A DNA stretch of 64,000 bases from Prochlorococcus sp. AG-347-J21 (GCA_003281455.1 QCBX01000005.1:1-64000); one strand, 5' to 3'; positions 20,056 through 31,959 are shown, counted from the stretch's first letter. The notes: generated by a model from the letters alone, not told the origin. A program made the numbers and translations.

Positions 20056-20796
20056 TCATTTCAAAGGTTTAATTCCATTCCATGTTACGTGGTCTTTATG
20101 AAATTCAAACGAACATGGTATGGATATCATTCCTGCTCTTAAAGATTCTCTAAAAAGGTTGCCATACAAGGGATCTGCCTCATATCCAGGTGCAAAGAAA
20201 AGAGCGTCTTTTCTCGTAATACAAGGAACTAAAATACTTTTACTTTCAGGAATTAATTCTTTTAATTCAATAAGGTGTTTTTGGCCTCTTTTCGTTACTG
20301 TATCTGGAAATAGAGCCACATTTTCTTTAATCCAAGTCGTATTTTTAACCTCTATGTAAATGTTACGTTTATCAGGATTTGAAGATTTTGGAGTTAAAAA
20401 AAAGTCAATTCTGCTTTTTTTATCTTTTCCATAAGGAACTTCTGATTTAATCGTCTCTATTTCTCCAATGATTTCCCTTAGCAAATTTTTCTCAATAACC
20501 TTTTTAATTAATTTATTTGCAAACAGAGTATTAATACCTACCCAAACCTCCTCATTTTTTGCATTTAAAACACATATCTGTTCCCAAGTAAAAGGTAATT
20601 TTCTTTTTGGATCAGGGGAAATACTGATTCTTACTTTTGCTCCCTCAGTCAAAAGTCCTTTCATTGGGCCTGTATTAGCGCAATGAGCAGTTACTACCTC
20701 TCCACTATCTAATTCAATATCTACAAGAAACCTTTTATATCTCTTTATTAAAACCCCTTCAATTAATGAATCAAATTCAATTATTCGATCATTCAT
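20056..20796 (-). CDS. sfsA: Sugar fermentation stimulation protein SfsA
   Basis: [65 protein letters not shown]. Confidence 0.95.
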   Translation of the reverse strand: MNDRIIEFDSLIEGVLIKRYKRFLVDIELDSGEVVTAHCANTGPMKGLLTEGAKVRISISPDPKRKLPFTWEQICVLNAKNEEVWVGINTLFANKLIKKVIEKNLLREIIGEIETIKSEVPYGKDKKSRIDFFLTPKSSNPDKRNIYIEVKNTTWIKENVALFPDTVTKRGQKHLIELKELIPESKSILVPCITRKDALFFAPGYEADPLYGNLFRESLRAGMISIPCSFEFHKDHVTWNGIKPLK

Positions 20797-20827
20797 AAAT
20801 ATGTCGTTAGTTAAAAATCAAATATAA

Positions 20828-22450
20828 TTGAAACTTAAACTTCTTGAAAAATTTAGACAAATCCAAATGCATTCTTTTTTAAAAAATAATGTTTTTTCAA
20901 TTTCGTTTGGAACTAGTCTTAGCAAATTAGCTGGATGTATAAGACAAATATTCATAGCTGCTGCTTTTGGGGTTGGAGTAACTTACGACGCATTTAATTA
21001 TGCCTATATAATTCCTGGTTTTTTGCTAATAATCATTGGAGGGATTAATGGGCCTTTACACAATGCAGTCGTTGCAGTTCTAACTCCACTTAACAAAAAA
21101 AATGGGGGAATTATATTGACTCAAGTAAGCATAAAACTTTCAATATTATTATCTATTTTAGCCATATTGATTTACTCGAATTCCAGTTTATTAATTGAAT
21201 TATTAGCCCCCAATTTAAGTTACGAAGCTAAATCTATTGCCACTTACCAATTAAAAATACTTACACCTTGTATCCCTTTATCCGGGTTCATAGGTTTAAG
21301 CTTTGGCGCCTTAAATTCCCAAAGAAAATTCTTTTTATCAAGTATAAGTCCAGCAATAACAAGCGTAACTACTATTTGTTTTATTTTATTTAGTTGGATT
21401 TTGAACCAAGAAAACACATCTTCTCATTTCATTACTTATTCGGGGTTACTAGCTTTTGCAACTTTGACAGGAACTTTAATTCAGTTTGTTGTTCAAATTT
21501 CGGAAATAAAGAGAAATGGTCTCTTGAGATTGGATTCAACATTCAATTTATTTAAAGATGAAGAGAAGAGGATTTTCAAACTAATCATTCCAGCATCTAT
21601 CTCATCGGGTCTAAGTCAAATTAATGTTTTCATCGATATGTTTTTTGCTTCAAGTTTTCAAGGAGCAGCATCTGGACTAGCTTACGGAAACTTTCTCATA
21701 CAAGCTCCTTTAGGCATATTATCTAACTCTTTGATTTTGCCATTACTTCCAAAATTCTCTAAATTGAGAAGTGAGAAAGACGATAGAGGTCTCCAAAAAG
21801 AATTGATATCTGGGATAGAGTACTGTTTCTTGACAGCTATTTTTTTAACCGGATTTTTCATAACATTCAATAATCAAATAGTACAATTAGTTTTTCAAAG
21901 AGGATCTTTTGATTATTCAGCGAGTTTGAAGGTAAAGAATATATTAATTGCTTATGCAGTTGGCATACCTTTTTATCTTTATAGAGACTTATTAGTAAGA
22001 ACCTACTATTCAATAGAGAAAACAAACTTCCCTTTTAAGTCTTCATTTGCAGGGATAATATTTAATATTTTTTTTGATTGGTTTTTAATTGGGGCGCCAG
22101 TTAAAAATTTTGGAAATCTTTCTCCATACAATTTGGGAGTTATAGGAATAATTTTATCTTCAGTTATAGTCAACATGATAGTTTGTATTTTACTTTCTTT
22201 TAATCTGCGAAATGAAGATATCCATCTGCCTAACTTGGATTTATTGAGGAAAATCAGCCTTATGTCATTAGCAGCGTTTATAGATAGCACACTTTGTTTT
22301 ACTATTCTCAAAACTACGAATAACTCCAATTCAAATCTGGGAGAATTTATATTATTAATATTTGGTTCTCTAACTTTTTTTGTAATTTATTATTTACTTA
22401 CAAAGTACTTGAAAGTAAATAAATATAAAGTTTATAAAAAAAAGATTTAG
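20828..22450 (+). CDS. murJ: Lipid II flippase MurJ/MviN family
   Basis: Multi-pass protein with SFGTSLSKLAGCIRQIFIAAAFGVG, GASGLAYGNFLIQAPLGILSNSLILPLLPKFS, LVFQRGSFD; TTG start. Confidence 0.92.
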   Translation: MKLKLLEKFRQIQMHSFLKNNVFSISFGTSLSKLAGCIRQIFIAAAFGVGVTYDAFNYAYIIPGFLLIIIGGINGPLHNAVVAVLTPLNKKNGGIILTQVSIKLSILLSILAILIYSNSSLLIELLAPNLSYEAKSIATYQLKILTPCIPLSGFIGLSFGALNSQRKFFLSSISPAITSVTTICFILFSWILNQENTSSHFITYSGLLAFATLTGTLIQFVVQISEIKRNGLLRLDSTFNLFKDEEKRIFKLIIPASISSGLSQINVFIDMFFASSFQGAASGLAYGNFLIQAPLGILSNSLILPLLPKFSKLRSEKDDRGLQKELISGIEYCFLTAIFLTGFFITFNNQIVQLVFQRGSFDYSASLKVKNILIAYAVGIPFYLYRDLLVRTYYSIEKTNFPFKSSFAGIIFNIFFDWFLIGAPVKNFGNLSPYNLGVIGIILSSVIVNMIVCILLSFNLRNEDIHLPNLDLLRKISLMSLAAFIDSTLCFTILKTTNNSNSNLGEFILLIFGSLTFFVIYYLLTKYLKVNKYKVYKKKI

Positions 22451-22737
22451 TTTTCAAAAAAACTTTCCAAAATTTCCTCTAATTCTAGAATTTGTGAATT
22501 AGTGATTAAATTAATCAGTGGAATACTGTTAACACCGTCCCCTACTTTTACATTTATTGCTTTCAAACTTATTTTTGCAGCCTCAAATGGGCCTTGCTCT
22601 TTATTGCTTATACATTCAATAGCAAGATGTCTAGCTAGGCCAGCATCTCCAAGATACAAATTCCATTTTTCTATTTTTATAAAAACCTTTTCGGAAATGA
22701 TATTTTCTAAATCACTTATTCGTATCTGAGATTCCAT
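22447..22737 (-). CDS. Conserved cyanobacterial hypothetical protein (DUF3181-like)
   Basis: 96-aa ORF: ENIISEKVFIKIEKWNLYLGDAGLARHLAIECI...; intact in the tiling of genes. Confidence 0.6.
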   Translation of the reverse strand: MESQIRISDLENIISEKVFIKIEKWNLYLGDAGLARHLAIECISNKEQGPFEAAKISLKAINVKVGDGVNSIPLINLITNSQILELEEILESFFEN

Positions 22738-22752
22738 AAATATAAAATTGAT

Positions 22753-23004
22753 TTAAGATGATTGTTTTGAAATATCTTTAGGTTTTTTTATAATTACGAA
22801 AAGTAAGTGGGAGGCCAAAAGAATTGACCAGAAAATTGCAAAATTATTAAAGTAGGCTATCTCATATTTAATTTCTTTAAAAAGCCATGTGCCACTTACA
22901 ATCGCAGTAAATATCATGCAGTGAATAACAAAATTTACTATTCGAGAAAAATGTTTATAGATAGGATCTTCTAAATCACCATTTCCGTACCACTTTATAG
23001 GCAT
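22753..23004 (-). CDS. Small two-TM hypothetical protein
   Basis: 83-aa ORF with two hydrophobic segments; fills the gap between neighbours. Confidence 0.6.
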   Translation of the reverse strand: MPIKWYGNGDLEDPIYKHFSRIVNFVIHCMIFTAIVSGTWLFKEIKYEIAYFNNFAIFWSILLASHLLFVIIKKPKDISKQSS

Positions 23005-23091
23005 ATTTAAGAATTAGATTGTGAATAATAGATATTTTACCCGAAATCTAGTTGACTAAGAGACCCTGAAACAGAGATATTACATAATTAT

Positions 23092-23165
23092 GCGCCTGTA
23101 GCTCAGTGGATTAGAGCACCTGACTACGGATCAGGGTGTCGGGAGTTCGAATCTCTCCAGGCGCG
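23092..23165 (+). tRNA. tRNA-Arg (ACG)
   Basis: Acceptor GCGCCTG/CAGGCGC, anticodon arm CTGA-CTACGGA-TCAG, T-arm GGGAGTTCGAATCTCTCC. Confidence 0.96.
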
Positions 23166-23242
23166 TTTCAAATTCTGAAATATTCTTTTTATATTTTTCT
23201 TAAAAATATCGTCTATATTATGGTTATTACTTATCAAATTCA

Positions 23243-24514
23243 ATGAATATCCTTCTAAATCTTAAAGAAAGTGATCCAGTAATATCCAATTTTATTAACT
23301 CTGAAAAAAATAGACAGGAAACTCATCTTGAGTTAATCGCAAGCGAAAATTTCGCATCAATTGCCGTCATGCAAGCTCAAGGATCAGTCCTTACAAATAA
23401 ATATGCAGAGGGATTACCTCAAAAAAGATATTATGGAGGATGTGAATTTGTTGATGAAATCGAAGAATTAGCTATACAGAGAGCGAAAAAATTATTTAAT
23501 GCTAATTGGGCTAATGTTCAACCCCATAGTGGAGCTCAGGCAAATGCTGCTGTTTTCCTAAGTTTACTTAAACCTGGCGACACAATCCTGGGGATGGATT
23601 TATCTCATGGTGGACACCTAACTCATGGATCCCCAGTAAATATGAGTGGTAAGTGGTTTAATGCAGTTCATTATGGTGTAAATAAAGAAACTAGTGAATT
23701 AAATTTTGAAGAAATAAGAGAGATAGCACTAAAAACAAAACCAAAATTAATCATATGCGGATATTCAGCTTATCCAAGAACAATCAATTTTGAATCATTT
23801 AAAAAAATTGCAGATGAAGTTGGTGCATTCTTAATGGCTGATATTGCACACATCGCAGGTCTTGTAGCGAGTAAACTTCATCCAAATCCAATTCCTTATT
23901 GTGATGTAGTAACTACAACTACTCATAAAACATTAAGAGGGCCTAGAGGTGGACTTATCTTGTGTAAAGATGCAGAATTTGGAAAGAAATTTGATAAGTC
24001 TGTTTTCCCAGGAACTCAGGGTGGGCCCCTAGAACATATTATTGCAGCGAAAGCAGTTGCATTTGGAGAAGCCTTACAGCCAGATTTCGTTAATTATTCC
24101 CAGCAAGTAATAAAAAATGCCAAAGTTCTAGCTTCAACTTTAATAAATAGAGGTATTAATATCGTTAGTGGAGGTACTGATAATCATATTGTTTTACTCG
24201 ATTTAAGAAGTATTAATATGACTGGTAAAATTGCTGACTTGCTCGTAAGTGAAGTTAATATCACTGCAAATAAAAATACTGTTCCATTTGACCCTGAATC
24301 ACCTTTTGTAACCAGCGGGCTAAGGTTGGGTACTGCTGCATTAACTACTAGAGGCTTTAATGAAAATGCTTTTGCTGAAGTTGGCGAAATTATTGCTGAT
24401 AGATTACTTAACCCAAACGATGCACTGATTGAAAGTCAATGTAAAGAAAGAGTATTAGCCTTATGTAATCGTTTTCCTCTTTATGAAGGCAAACTTGAAG
24501 CATCAATTAAATGA
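23243..24514 (+). CDS. glyA: Serine hydroxymethyltransferase
   Basis: [53 protein letters not shown]. Confidence 0.99.
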   Translation: MNILLNLKESDPVISNFINSEKNRQETHLELIASENFASIAVMQAQGSVLTNKYAEGLPQKRYYGGCEFVDEIEELAIQRAKKLFNANWANVQPHSGAQANAAVFLSLLKPGDTILGMDLSHGGHLTHGSPVNMSGKWFNAVHYGVNKETSELNFEEIREIALKTKPKLIICGYSAYPRTINFESFKKIADEVGAFLMADIAHIAGLVASKLHPNPIPYCDVVTTTTHKTLRGPRGGLILCKDAEFGKKFDKSVFPGTQGGPLEHIIAAKAVAFGEALQPDFVNYSQQVIKNAKVLASTLINRGINIVSGGTDNHIVLLDLRSINMTGKIADLLVSEVNITANKNTVPFDPESPFVTSGLRLGTAALTTRGFNENAFAEVGEIIADRLLNPNDALIESQCKERVLALCNRFPLYEGKLEASIK

Positions 24515-25785
24515 GTCCTAATTCCAAGGGAGTTGAAATTCTTTCTATTGGAACAGAGCTACTTTTAGGAAATATCATAAATACAAATGCTCAATGGATT
24601 TCTGAACAGTTGTCGCTATTAGGCTTAAATCACTTTAGGCAATCAACTGTAGGTGATAATTGTGATCGAATTATAAAAGTAATTCAAGAAATATCTAAAA
24701 GAAGTAATCTTCTAATTATAACGGGTGGCTTGGGACCCACCCCAGATGACTTAACTACTGAAGCAATAGCCAAATCTTTTAATGTATCTCTTTTTGAAAG
24801 ACCTCACTTATGGGATGAAATTAAACAAAAACTTCCAAACTCAAAGCTCAAGGACGATTCCTCTATCTTAAGGAAACAATGTTTCTTCCCAAAAAATGCT
24901 CAAATAATTAATAATCCTAGGGGCACTGCCCCAGGAATGATATGGGAACCAATAAAAGGATTTACTATTCTTACTTTCCCGGGAGTACCTAGTGAAATGA
25001 AAAATATGTGGGAAGAGACTGCGTATGATTTCCTTAAAACCAAATTCTCAGATAGTTATTCTTTTTTTTCTAATACTCTTAAATTTGCAGGAATTGGAGA
25101 ATCTAGTGTTGCAGAAAAAATTAGCGATCTGTTAAATCTTAAAAACCCGACTGTTGCTCCCTATGCAAACTTAGGAGAGGTTAAACTCAGAATCACAGCG
25201 CGAGCAAAGAATGACCTAGAAGCAAAAAAAATAATTCAACCTGTAAAAGAAAAATTACAAAAAGAGTTTCCAAAGTTTATTTTTGGAGAGGATAATGATA
25301 CTCTTGCTAGCGTTTTAATAAAAGAATTAACAAAGAGGAACCAAACTATAGTTCTTGCTGAATCGTGTACTGGAGGCCTTCTATCTTCATCGCTAACATC
25401 AATATCAGGATCGTCTAAAGTTTTTCAAGGCAGTATTATTTCGTATAGTAATGAGCTAAAAAATTCATTATTAAATATTTCGGAAGAAAGGCTTAACAAA
25501 TATGGAGCAGTTTCTAAGGAAGTTTGTGAGGCTATGGCAATTAATGTCAAAAATAAATTAGGAGCAGACTGGGCGATTGCTATTAGCGGGATCGCTGGTC
25601 CCAGTGGGGGAACTCAAGAAAAACCTGTTGGACTAGTATATATTTCGATTGCAGGGCCAAATAATAATATTACCAATATCAAAAAAATATTTAACTCAAC
25701 CCGAAATAGAATTGAAATTCAAACACTAAGTGTAAATGTATGTTTGAACAGCCTTAGATTAATCCTATTATCAAAGAGTATTTAG
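24511..25785 (+). CDS. cinA: CinA family competence/nicotinamide-nucleotide amidohydrolase protein
   Basis: [64 protein letters not shown]. Confidence 0.96.
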   Translation: MSPNSKGVEILSIGTELLLGNIINTNAQWISEQLSLLGLNHFRQSTVGDNCDRIIKVIQEISKRSNLLIITGGLGPTPDDLTTEAIAKSFNVSLFERPHLWDEIKQKLPNSKLKDDSSILRKQCFFPKNAQIINNPRGTAPGMIWEPIKGFTILTFPGVPSEMKNMWEETAYDFLKTKFSDSYSFFSNTLKFAGIGESSVAEKISDLLNLKNPTVAPYANLGEVKLRITARAKNDLEAKKIIQPVKEKLQKEFPKFIFGEDNDTLASVLIKELTKRNQTIVLAESCTGGLLSSSLTSISGSSKVFQGSIISYSNELKNSLLNISEERLNKYGAVSKEVCEAMAINVKNKLGADWAIAISGIAGPSGGTQEKPVGLVYISIAGPNNNITNIKKIFNSTRNRIEIQTLSVNVCLNSLRLILLSKSI

Positions 25786-25797
25786 CTTTTTTACAAA

Positions 25798-27207
25798 TTG
25801 AGTCAGGATACCTTATTTGATAAAGTTTGGGATTTACACAAAGTTTCATGTCTTCCTGGTGGATCTGATCAAATATTTATTGGTCTTCATCTCATCCATG
25901 AAGTAACAAGTCCTCAAGCATTTGGCGCTTTAAAAGACAAAAATTTAAAAGTAAAATTCCCCAGTAGAACAGTCGCTACAGTTGATCATATTGTGCCAAC
26001 AGATAATCAAAGCAGACCTTTCAAAGATAATCTTGCAGAGCAAATGATTGAAACACTCGAAAAGAACTGCTTAGAACATAAAATAAAATTTTTTAATATT
26101 GGCAGTGGCAATCAAGGAATAGTACATGTAGTAGCTCCAGAATTGGGGCTTACTCAGCCTGGCATGACAATCGCTTGCGGAGATTCGCATACTTCAACTC
26201 ATGGAGCTTTTGGCTCAATTGCATTTGGTATAGGTACAAGCCAAGTAAGAGATGTTCTTGCTACCCAAACCATAGCCATGAACAAATTGAAGGTAAGGCA
26301 AATTTGGTGTGAAAATAAATTATCTCATGGGGTTTATGCTAAGGATCTTGTGCTTCATATTATTAATGAACTTGGTGTAAAGGCTGGAGTAGGTTTCGCG
26401 TATGAATTCGCAGGGCCTGCGATCAATGCATTATCAATGGAAGAAAGAATGACTATATGCAATATGTCTATTGAAGGGGGCGCGAGATGCGGCTATATAA
26501 ACCCAGATGAAACAACCTTTAGTTATATCAAAGGAAGATTATGTGCTCCTCAAAATAAAAATTGGGATGAAGCTATAAAATGGTGGAAATCACTAAGAAG
26601 TGATCAAAATTCAATTTATGATGATGTAATTAAACTAGATGCTTCAAAAGTAGAGCCTACTGTTACTTGGGGAATTACTCCAGGTCAAAGTATTAGCATC
26701 AATGAAAAGATCCCTCTCTTTGATGACTTATCCCCTAATGACAAATTGGTTGCCAAAGAAGCTTATGAATATATGGGTTTCAAACCTGGTCAATCAATAA
26801 AAAATACTCCAGTAGATGTTTGTTTCATAGGCAGTTGTACTAATGGGAGAATAAGTGACTTAAGAGTTGCCGCTAAAGTATTGAAAGATAGAAAAGTATG
26901 TAAACAAGTAAAAGCATTTGTAGTGCCTGGTTCAGAAAAAGTAGCCAATGAAGCCAAAAAAGAAGGTCTTGATAAAATCTTTAAAGACTCTGGATTTCAA
27001 TGGAGAGAACCAGGCTGCTCAATGTGTTTAGCAATGAATTCAGATAAGTTGATAGGTAATCAAGTTAGTGCTAGTTCTAGTAATAGAAATTTCAAAGGCA
27101 GGCAAGGATCTCCAAGCGGAAGAACACTTCTAATGAGTCCAGCAATGGTTGCTGCTGCTGCAATAAATGGCAAAGTAAGTGACATTAGAGAATTTATAAA
27201 CAAATGA
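25798..27207 (+). CDS. leuC: 3-isopropylmalate dehydratase large subunit
   Basis: [51 protein letters not shown] start. Confidence 0.98.
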   Translation: MSQDTLFDKVWDLHKVSCLPGGSDQIFIGLHLIHEVTSPQAFGALKDKNLKVKFPSRTVATVDHIVPTDNQSRPFKDNLAEQMIETLEKNCLEHKIKFFNIGSGNQGIVHVVAPELGLTQPGMTIACGDSHTSTHGAFGSIAFGIGTSQVRDVLATQTIAMNKLKVRQIWCENKLSHGVYAKDLVLHIINELGVKAGVGFAYEFAGPAINALSMEERMTICNMSIEGGARCGYINPDETTFSYIKGRLCAPQNKNWDEAIKWWKSLRSDQNSIYDDVIKLDASKVEPTVTWGITPGQSISINEKIPLFDDLSPNDKLVAKEAYEYMGFKPGQSIKNTPVDVCFIGSCTNGRISDLRVAAKVLKDRKVCKQVKAFVVPGSEKVANEAKKEGLDKIFKDSGFQWREPGCSMCLAMNSDKLIGNQVSASSSNRNFKGRQGSPSGRTLLMSPAMVAAAAINGKVSDIREFINK

Positions 27208-27827
27208 AATCAGAATTCACTCCACCAGTTGGCAAAATTTCACAAATACATGGAAAATGTATCTCATTGATTGGTAACGACATTGATACAGATCGAATAA
27301 TTCCTGCACGTTTTTTAAAGTGTATAAACTTTGATTCATTGGGAGAATCTGTTTTTGAAGACGATAGAAAAACTTTAAAAGGAATTCATTCTTTCGATCT
27401 AGAAGAAAACAAAAATGCCTCAATACTAATTGTTAATAGCAATTTTGGATGTGGTTCTAGTAGAGAACATGCTCCGCAAGCACTATTGAGATGGGGTATA
27501 AAAGCAATAATAGGTGAGAGTTTTGCTGACATTTTTTATAGTAATTGTATTGCGATTGGCATTCCATGTTTTACTCTTCCTAAAAATTCAATACAAAATA
27601 TTCAAAATTATATCGCTAATGGAATTTTATTCTTAGAAATTGATTTAAAAAATTCCTTAGCAAAATCAAAAGATTTAATTCTTAATCTTGAGATTAAGGA
27701 GAGCTCAAAAAAAATGTTTTTATCAGGAGAATGGGACGCCACTTCAACATTACTTGCTAATAAAATTCTAATTGAAAAAAAATCTAATGATTTACCCTAT
27801 CTAAACTTTAATAAACATTTCTGTTAG
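27204..27827 (+). CDS. leuD: 3-isopropylmalate dehydratase small subunit
   Basis: [40 protein letters not shown]. Confidence 0.97.
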   Translation: MKSEFTPPVGKISQIHGKCISLIGNDIDTDRIIPARFLKCINFDSLGESVFEDDRKTLKGIHSFDLEENKNASILIVNSNFGCGSSREHAPQALLRWGIKAIIGESFADIFYSNCIAIGIPCFTLPKNSIQNIQNYIANGILFLEIDLKNSLAKSKDLILNLEIKESSKKMFLSGEWDATSTLLANKILIEKKSNDLPYLNFNKHFC

Positions 27828-29828
27828 TTATTTAAATCCGAATAAATTAAAAGAGATTCCTCCTGCTTGATTATTAGGTTGATAAAAGATACCCAATTCA
27901 TAAGATCTTTTTTTCCAATTCAATGAAATTTTAGAATTAATAAATTCACCATAATTATCTGAATCACCTGTTAAGTTCAAAGTCCCATTACTTTTGAGAA
28001 CAATTGGTCCAAACAATTGCTGATCAAAAATTATATTTAATATGAATTTATCATTATTCTGGTCAAATTTAAACACACTTTCTCCACTATTTAATTTATA
28101 GAAAGGGAAAAAACCTATGCGAGTATAGTCAAAAATTTTATTTTTAAAATTTCCTAGTATTAATTCTGGCCCCATACCTAAACCTAAATACTCCTGATGA
28201 TTTCCATTTTCGTAGAAAGAAAATGATGCTTGTAATCTTGTATTCAGACTTAATCCTTTAGTAATTGGCTCAGGAACATATCTATATGAAATATCAATAG
28301 ATTTATTTTTAAGATCTTTAGCACCAATTGGAATTTTTTGACCCAGGGAATAAAAAAAGTTCCCTTTCAAATTGGTTAACAGATTCTTTGTATTTAAACC
28401 CTCCGCTGTTAAATTAGCCAGACCTAAAGAAAAATATTCAGTCTTTTTAATATCATCAACAAACCAAGTATTTTCTTTTTTTAATCTTGAACCATAACCT
28501 GAGTAAATTTCCGCTTCACCCAATGAACCGTTCCAAACCCTCTCTCTATATGTTCCATAAAAGCTTTTTTCCCATTTAGAATCTAAAAAATTTATTTTTT
28601 TACTTAAATTAGTTTTAAATCTAAAAGCATCGGAAAATTTATTAAAGTCAAAAGTGTTTAAACTCTTTTCTATTTTTAAATTCCAATTATCTTTTCTGCC
28701 TTTTATTTGGGAATTGAGAGCAAAATAATCTTCAAAACTTGTATTTCGCTTAACCTTCTCTGAAGTAATTGAATTCCCCTGCTTCACAAAACTTTTTGTA
28801 TAACCTTTTAATGATCGTTGAATCAAAAATTGCGGCTCTAAATCAAGAACAAAATCATCAGATATATCAATTGAGTTAAATTTCCTGCCAATAAAATACC
28901 CGTCCTTATCTAAATTTTCATATCCAATGGTCCATCTATTATCAATTTGAGAATCATCATTATTTAAAGGTCTATTACCTAGCCAAAAAGGTATTGATAC
29001 TTTTTCTTCAAGAATTAAAAAATTAATTGAGGACTTAAATCGTAATTCTTTATCAGATGGAAAAATTTCTAGTGAATTAATTTCTAATTTTGCTTGTTTT
29101 AATTCAAGTAAATCATTACTAAATATTGCCTTCTTACTTTTCCATTTCTCCCCATCTATAGAAATTTTATCAGTCAAAAATAACCAATTTTCAACATTAC
29201 CAGGAGTATGTAAGACTTCCTTTTTTCTAAAATCTAGTAAATTCTCAATCTTATTAAGATCTGATAAGGAGAAATTCGAAGATAAGTCATTCATTAAAGT
29301 ATTGGAATTAATATGACCCTCAACATTTAATAAATACCCTTTTTTACTAATAAAGTTATATTCAAATTCTGAAAGTCTAAAGATTTGATCAGCGAATATC
29401 AAAGTTATATTTCCTTGAGCACTAATTTTTTCATTTAACTTATCGTAAATTAGATTATCAGCTTTAAGCAGTTTGCCCCTGAATGAAACAACCACATTAC
29501 CCTCTGCATAAATAATGTTATTTATTTCTGACTGCTTATCTGAATTTATTATTAACTCTTGTTGTTCATTACTATTTTTAGATAAAAGTAGCTCAGATTT
29601 ATTTTTAAAAAATTTTTTTTTGTTAAAAATATCAAAATTACTAGTAAATGATATTTTTGAAGAATCAGTAATTTTCTGATTTTTTGTTACTTCTAACCAA
29701 TTTGGTTTAGTGAGAGAATTATTGTCATTTTTATTAATTTCCTGAAAATCAGCAGATTTTGATGTCTCAATAGAATTATAAAGCAAGAAAAAAGAAAATA
29801 TTAATCTTTTTGAAATTCCTAAAATCAA
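27828..29828 (-). CDS. OstA/LptD-like outer-membrane protein (DUF3769-type)
   Basis: OstA-like repeat IIYAEGNVVVSFRGKLLKADNLIYDKLNEKISAQGNITL followed by a beta-strand-rich C-terminus ending in SFNLFGFK. Confidence 0.7.
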   Translation of the reverse strand: MILGISKRLIFSFFLLYNSIETSKSADFQEINKNDNNSLTKPNWLEVTKNQKITDSSKISFTSNFDIFNKKKFFKNKSELLLSKNSNEQQELIINSDKQSEINNIIYAEGNVVVSFRGKLLKADNLIYDKLNEKISAQGNITLIFADQIFRLSEFEYNFISKKGYLLNVEGHINSNTLMNDLSSNFSLSDLNKIENLLDFRKKEVLHTPGNVENWLFLTDKISIDGEKWKSKKAIFSNDLLELKQAKLEINSLEIFPSDKELRFKSSINFLILEEKVSIPFWLGNRPLNNDDSQIDNRWTIGYENLDKDGYFIGRKFNSIDISDDFVLDLEPQFLIQRSLKGYTKSFVKQGNSITSEKVKRNTSFEDYFALNSQIKGRKDNWNLKIEKSLNTFDFNKFSDAFRFKTNLSKKINFLDSKWEKSFYGTYRERVWNGSLGEAEIYSGYGSRLKKENTWFVDDIKKTEYFSLGLANLTAEGLNTKNLLTNLKGNFFYSLGQKIPIGAKDLKNKSIDISYRYVPEPITKGLSLNTRLQASFSFYENGNHQEYLGLGMGPELILGNFKNKIFDYTRIGFFPFYKLNSGESVFKFDQNNDKFILNIIFDQQLFGPIVLKSNGTLNLTGDSDNYGEFINSKISLNWKKRSYELGIFYQPNNQAGGISFNLFGFK

Positions 29829-29848
29829 TGAATTAATAATTTAATAGT

Positions 29849-29977
29849 CTAATCTTGAGGACTTTCTAAGTCTTTCCTGTTTGGTGTTCTTGTTGGATCA
29901 CTTGCTAAAAATCCGAATAGAAAAATTCCTACGAAGAAAAAAACAATAGTGTAAACAGAAATTTTTAAGGCAAGCAT
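29849..29977 (-). CDS. psbI: Photosystem II protein PsbI (not in ORF track)
   Basis: Translation by hand: [42 protein letters not shown]. Confidence 0.97.
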
Positions 29978-30103
29978 GGATAAAGTGTTATGAACGTATA
30001 TATCTTATTAAATTTATATTTAAATCATGATAAAAGGTTTACTTTTTGTAGTTTTAGTAAATTTTGAAATACTTTATTACGAAAATATTAGAAAATAATT
30101 TAA

Positions 30104-30256
30104 TCAATCGTCATGATCATCCCAAGGGTCTGTCAACTTTGCCGCCTTGGGACCAAAAGCTGTCCAAAGACCAAAACCGGTTAAAGCTAGTAATAATGCG
30201 AGTATAGTCACTGCTATTGAAACGGCAGGATCTGGTGCTGATGATAAAGTTTGCAT
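30104..30256 (-). CDS. psbN: PsbN (not in ORF track)
   Basis: Translation by hand: MQTLSSAPDPAVSIAVTILALLLALTGFGLWTAFGPKAAKLTDPWDDHDD*; divergent from psbH as in other cyanobacteria. Confidence 0.96.
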   Translation of the reverse strand: MQTLSSAPDPAVSIAVTILALLLALTGFGLWTAFGPKAAKLTDPWDDHDD

Positions 30257-30336
30257 CAATTTTGATAAGTTTGTAAACAATTTATGTATTAGTTCTTATA
30301 CAATAGCGAAATAATATTCGATTTAGTGAATTCATC

Positions 30337-30537
30337 ATGGGTCAAAAAACTGCTTTAGGAAGCCTTTTAAAAGCAATTGGCAATTCAGGTCAAGGGAAAG
30401 TCGTTCCTGGTTGGGGGGCGGTTCCTGTTATGACTGTTATAGGACTACTTTTGTTGATTTTTCTGGTAATTCTTCTACAAATTTATAACCAATCTCTGCT
30501 ATTGCAAGGTTTTTCTGTAGACTGGAATGGAAACTAA
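30337..30537 (+). CDS. psbH: Photosystem II phosphoprotein PsbH
   Basis: [63 protein letters not shown]. Confidence 0.97.
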   Translation: MGQKTALGSLLKAIGNSGQGKVVPGWGAVPVMTVIGLLLLIFLVILLQIYNQSLLLQGFSVDWNGN

Positions 30538-30677
30538 ATTTCCAAAATTCTCAATTAGATATCTAATCCATAGAAATTTTATTGAAAAATTTTTTAGAAT
30601 TTTTAGCTTTAATTTATTAAGTTGTAGTTTGTTCTTATATTTATAATTCTCAATGAAAAGGAATTGAGAAATAAATC

Positions 30678-31280
30678 ATGACTGATATATATTTAATAGG
30701 ATTGGGAAATCCTGGGAAAAAATACTCTAATAACAGACATAATATTGGTTTCCTTTTACTTGAACAGCTCTCAGAAAAATATAGTTCAAGTTTTTTATTA
30801 AAGGATAAACTTAAAAGTTCTTGCGCAGAGTTTAAAATCAATGATTCCACTTACAGATTATTTTTGCCAAATACCTTTATGAATAATAGTGGTGATGCTG
30901 TCCGAGCAATAGTAGATTGGTACAAAATTAATTTAGATCAGATTTTTATCATCGTCGATGATAAGGATCTTCCCCTTGGAAAAATAAGATTTAGAAAGAA
31001 AGGGAGCTCTGGCGGACATAATGGACTTAAAAGCATTATTGAAAAATTAAAAACTAATAATTTCAATAGGATAAGAATTGGTATTGGGTCACCTCCGTTA
31101 ATTGAAGGAACAAACAAAATTAATACTATTTCTCATGTTTTAGGTAATATTTCTTTGGAAGAAAAATCCATATTGGATAAAGTATATAAAAGGGTAATAG
31201 AGAGTATAGAACAATTAAATACTAAAAAAGAAGAATTTATAATAGATGAATTAAATTCTTTTAATAAAGACCAAATTTAA
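30678..31280 (+). CDS. pth: Peptidyl-tRNA hydrolase
   Basis: LIGLGNPGKKYSNNRHNIGFLLLEQL, FMNNSGDAVRA, IIVDDKDLPLGKIRFRKKGSSGGHNGLKSI. Confidence 0.97.
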   Translation: MTDIYLIGLGNPGKKYSNNRHNIGFLLLEQLSEKYSSSFLLKDKLKSSCAEFKINDSTYRLFLPNTFMNNSGDAVRAIVDWYKINLDQIFIIVDDKDLPLGKIRFRKKGSSGGHNGLKSIIEKLKTNNFNRIRIGIGSPPLIEGTNKINTISHVLGNISLEEKSILDKVYKRVIESIEQLNTKKEEFIIDELNSFNKDQI

Positions 31281-31283
31281 GAA

Positions 31284-31541
31284 ATGCGGTCAAAACCAGA
31301 AACAATTGCCCATGTAAGTGTTAAAGAATATTGCTTCTCAAAAAAACAAATTAAAGGAATTGTAAAAGCTAGTCAATTTGAATGGTCTTTTGTATGGTCT
31401 TTTAATACAGGTTTATTATTAGTGAATCCTCCCCTGGGAAGAGCATTAATTGAGGATGCCTTATTAAGATTCTTAATCAAAAAGGATTATGAACTTGAGG
31501 CTGGTAATGAATATAAGTTCACAATTTCAGCCAAGTTTTAA
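31284..31541 (+). CDS. Conserved cyanobacterial protein, DUF3146-like
   Basis: 85-aa ORF: PETIAHVSVKEYCFSKKQIKGIVKASQFEWSFVWSFNTGLLLVNPPLGRALIEDALLRFL. Confidence 0.7.
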   Translation: MRSKPETIAHVSVKEYCFSKKQIKGIVKASQFEWSFVWSFNTGLLLVNPPLGRALIEDALLRFLIKKDYELEAGNEYKFTISAKF

Positions 31542-31959
31542 TATCTATATTTTTGTTCAAAGTAAACTTTATTTTGGAATAATCCTCTAAAATTATCAGG
31601 GCTGATATCGCATCAAGATTTTTATTAAGAATAAAAACTTCTCTAGGAATTAAAAACTTCAAACCTCTAATTGGAAATAGCTCAAAATATCTTGCTTTTG
31701 CTCTAAAGGTAGTATTTTTTTCTTCAAAACTTATTATTTCTTTTTTAAAAAAATTAAGCTTTTCTATAATCTTTTCACTGTTCGTACCGTTACCAATGAT
31801 AATTTGTGAAATATCTTCAACAGTATTTAATTTTCTGACATAATTCTCAAGTAATTCACTTTTAATAATAATGGCTTTATAAATTTTGTTTTCACTTATT
31901 TCAGCTAAGACTAAGCCACATTTACTTTTCCCAGGGTCAATACTTAATACTTTAGCCAT
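31519..31959 (-). CDS. RNase H-like / YqgF-RuvC-fold nuclease-like protein
   Basis: VLSIDPGKSKCGLVLAE first strand, SQIIIGNGTNSEKI, ALIILEDY C-terminal acidic motif. Confidence 0.7.
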   Translation of the reverse strand: MAKVLSIDPGKSKCGLVLAEISENKIYKAIIIKSELLENYVRKLNTVEDISQIIIGNGTNSEKIIEKLNFFKKEIISFEEKNTTFRAKARYFELFPIRGLKFLIPREVFILNKNLDAISALIILEDYSKIKFTLNKNIDIKTWLKL

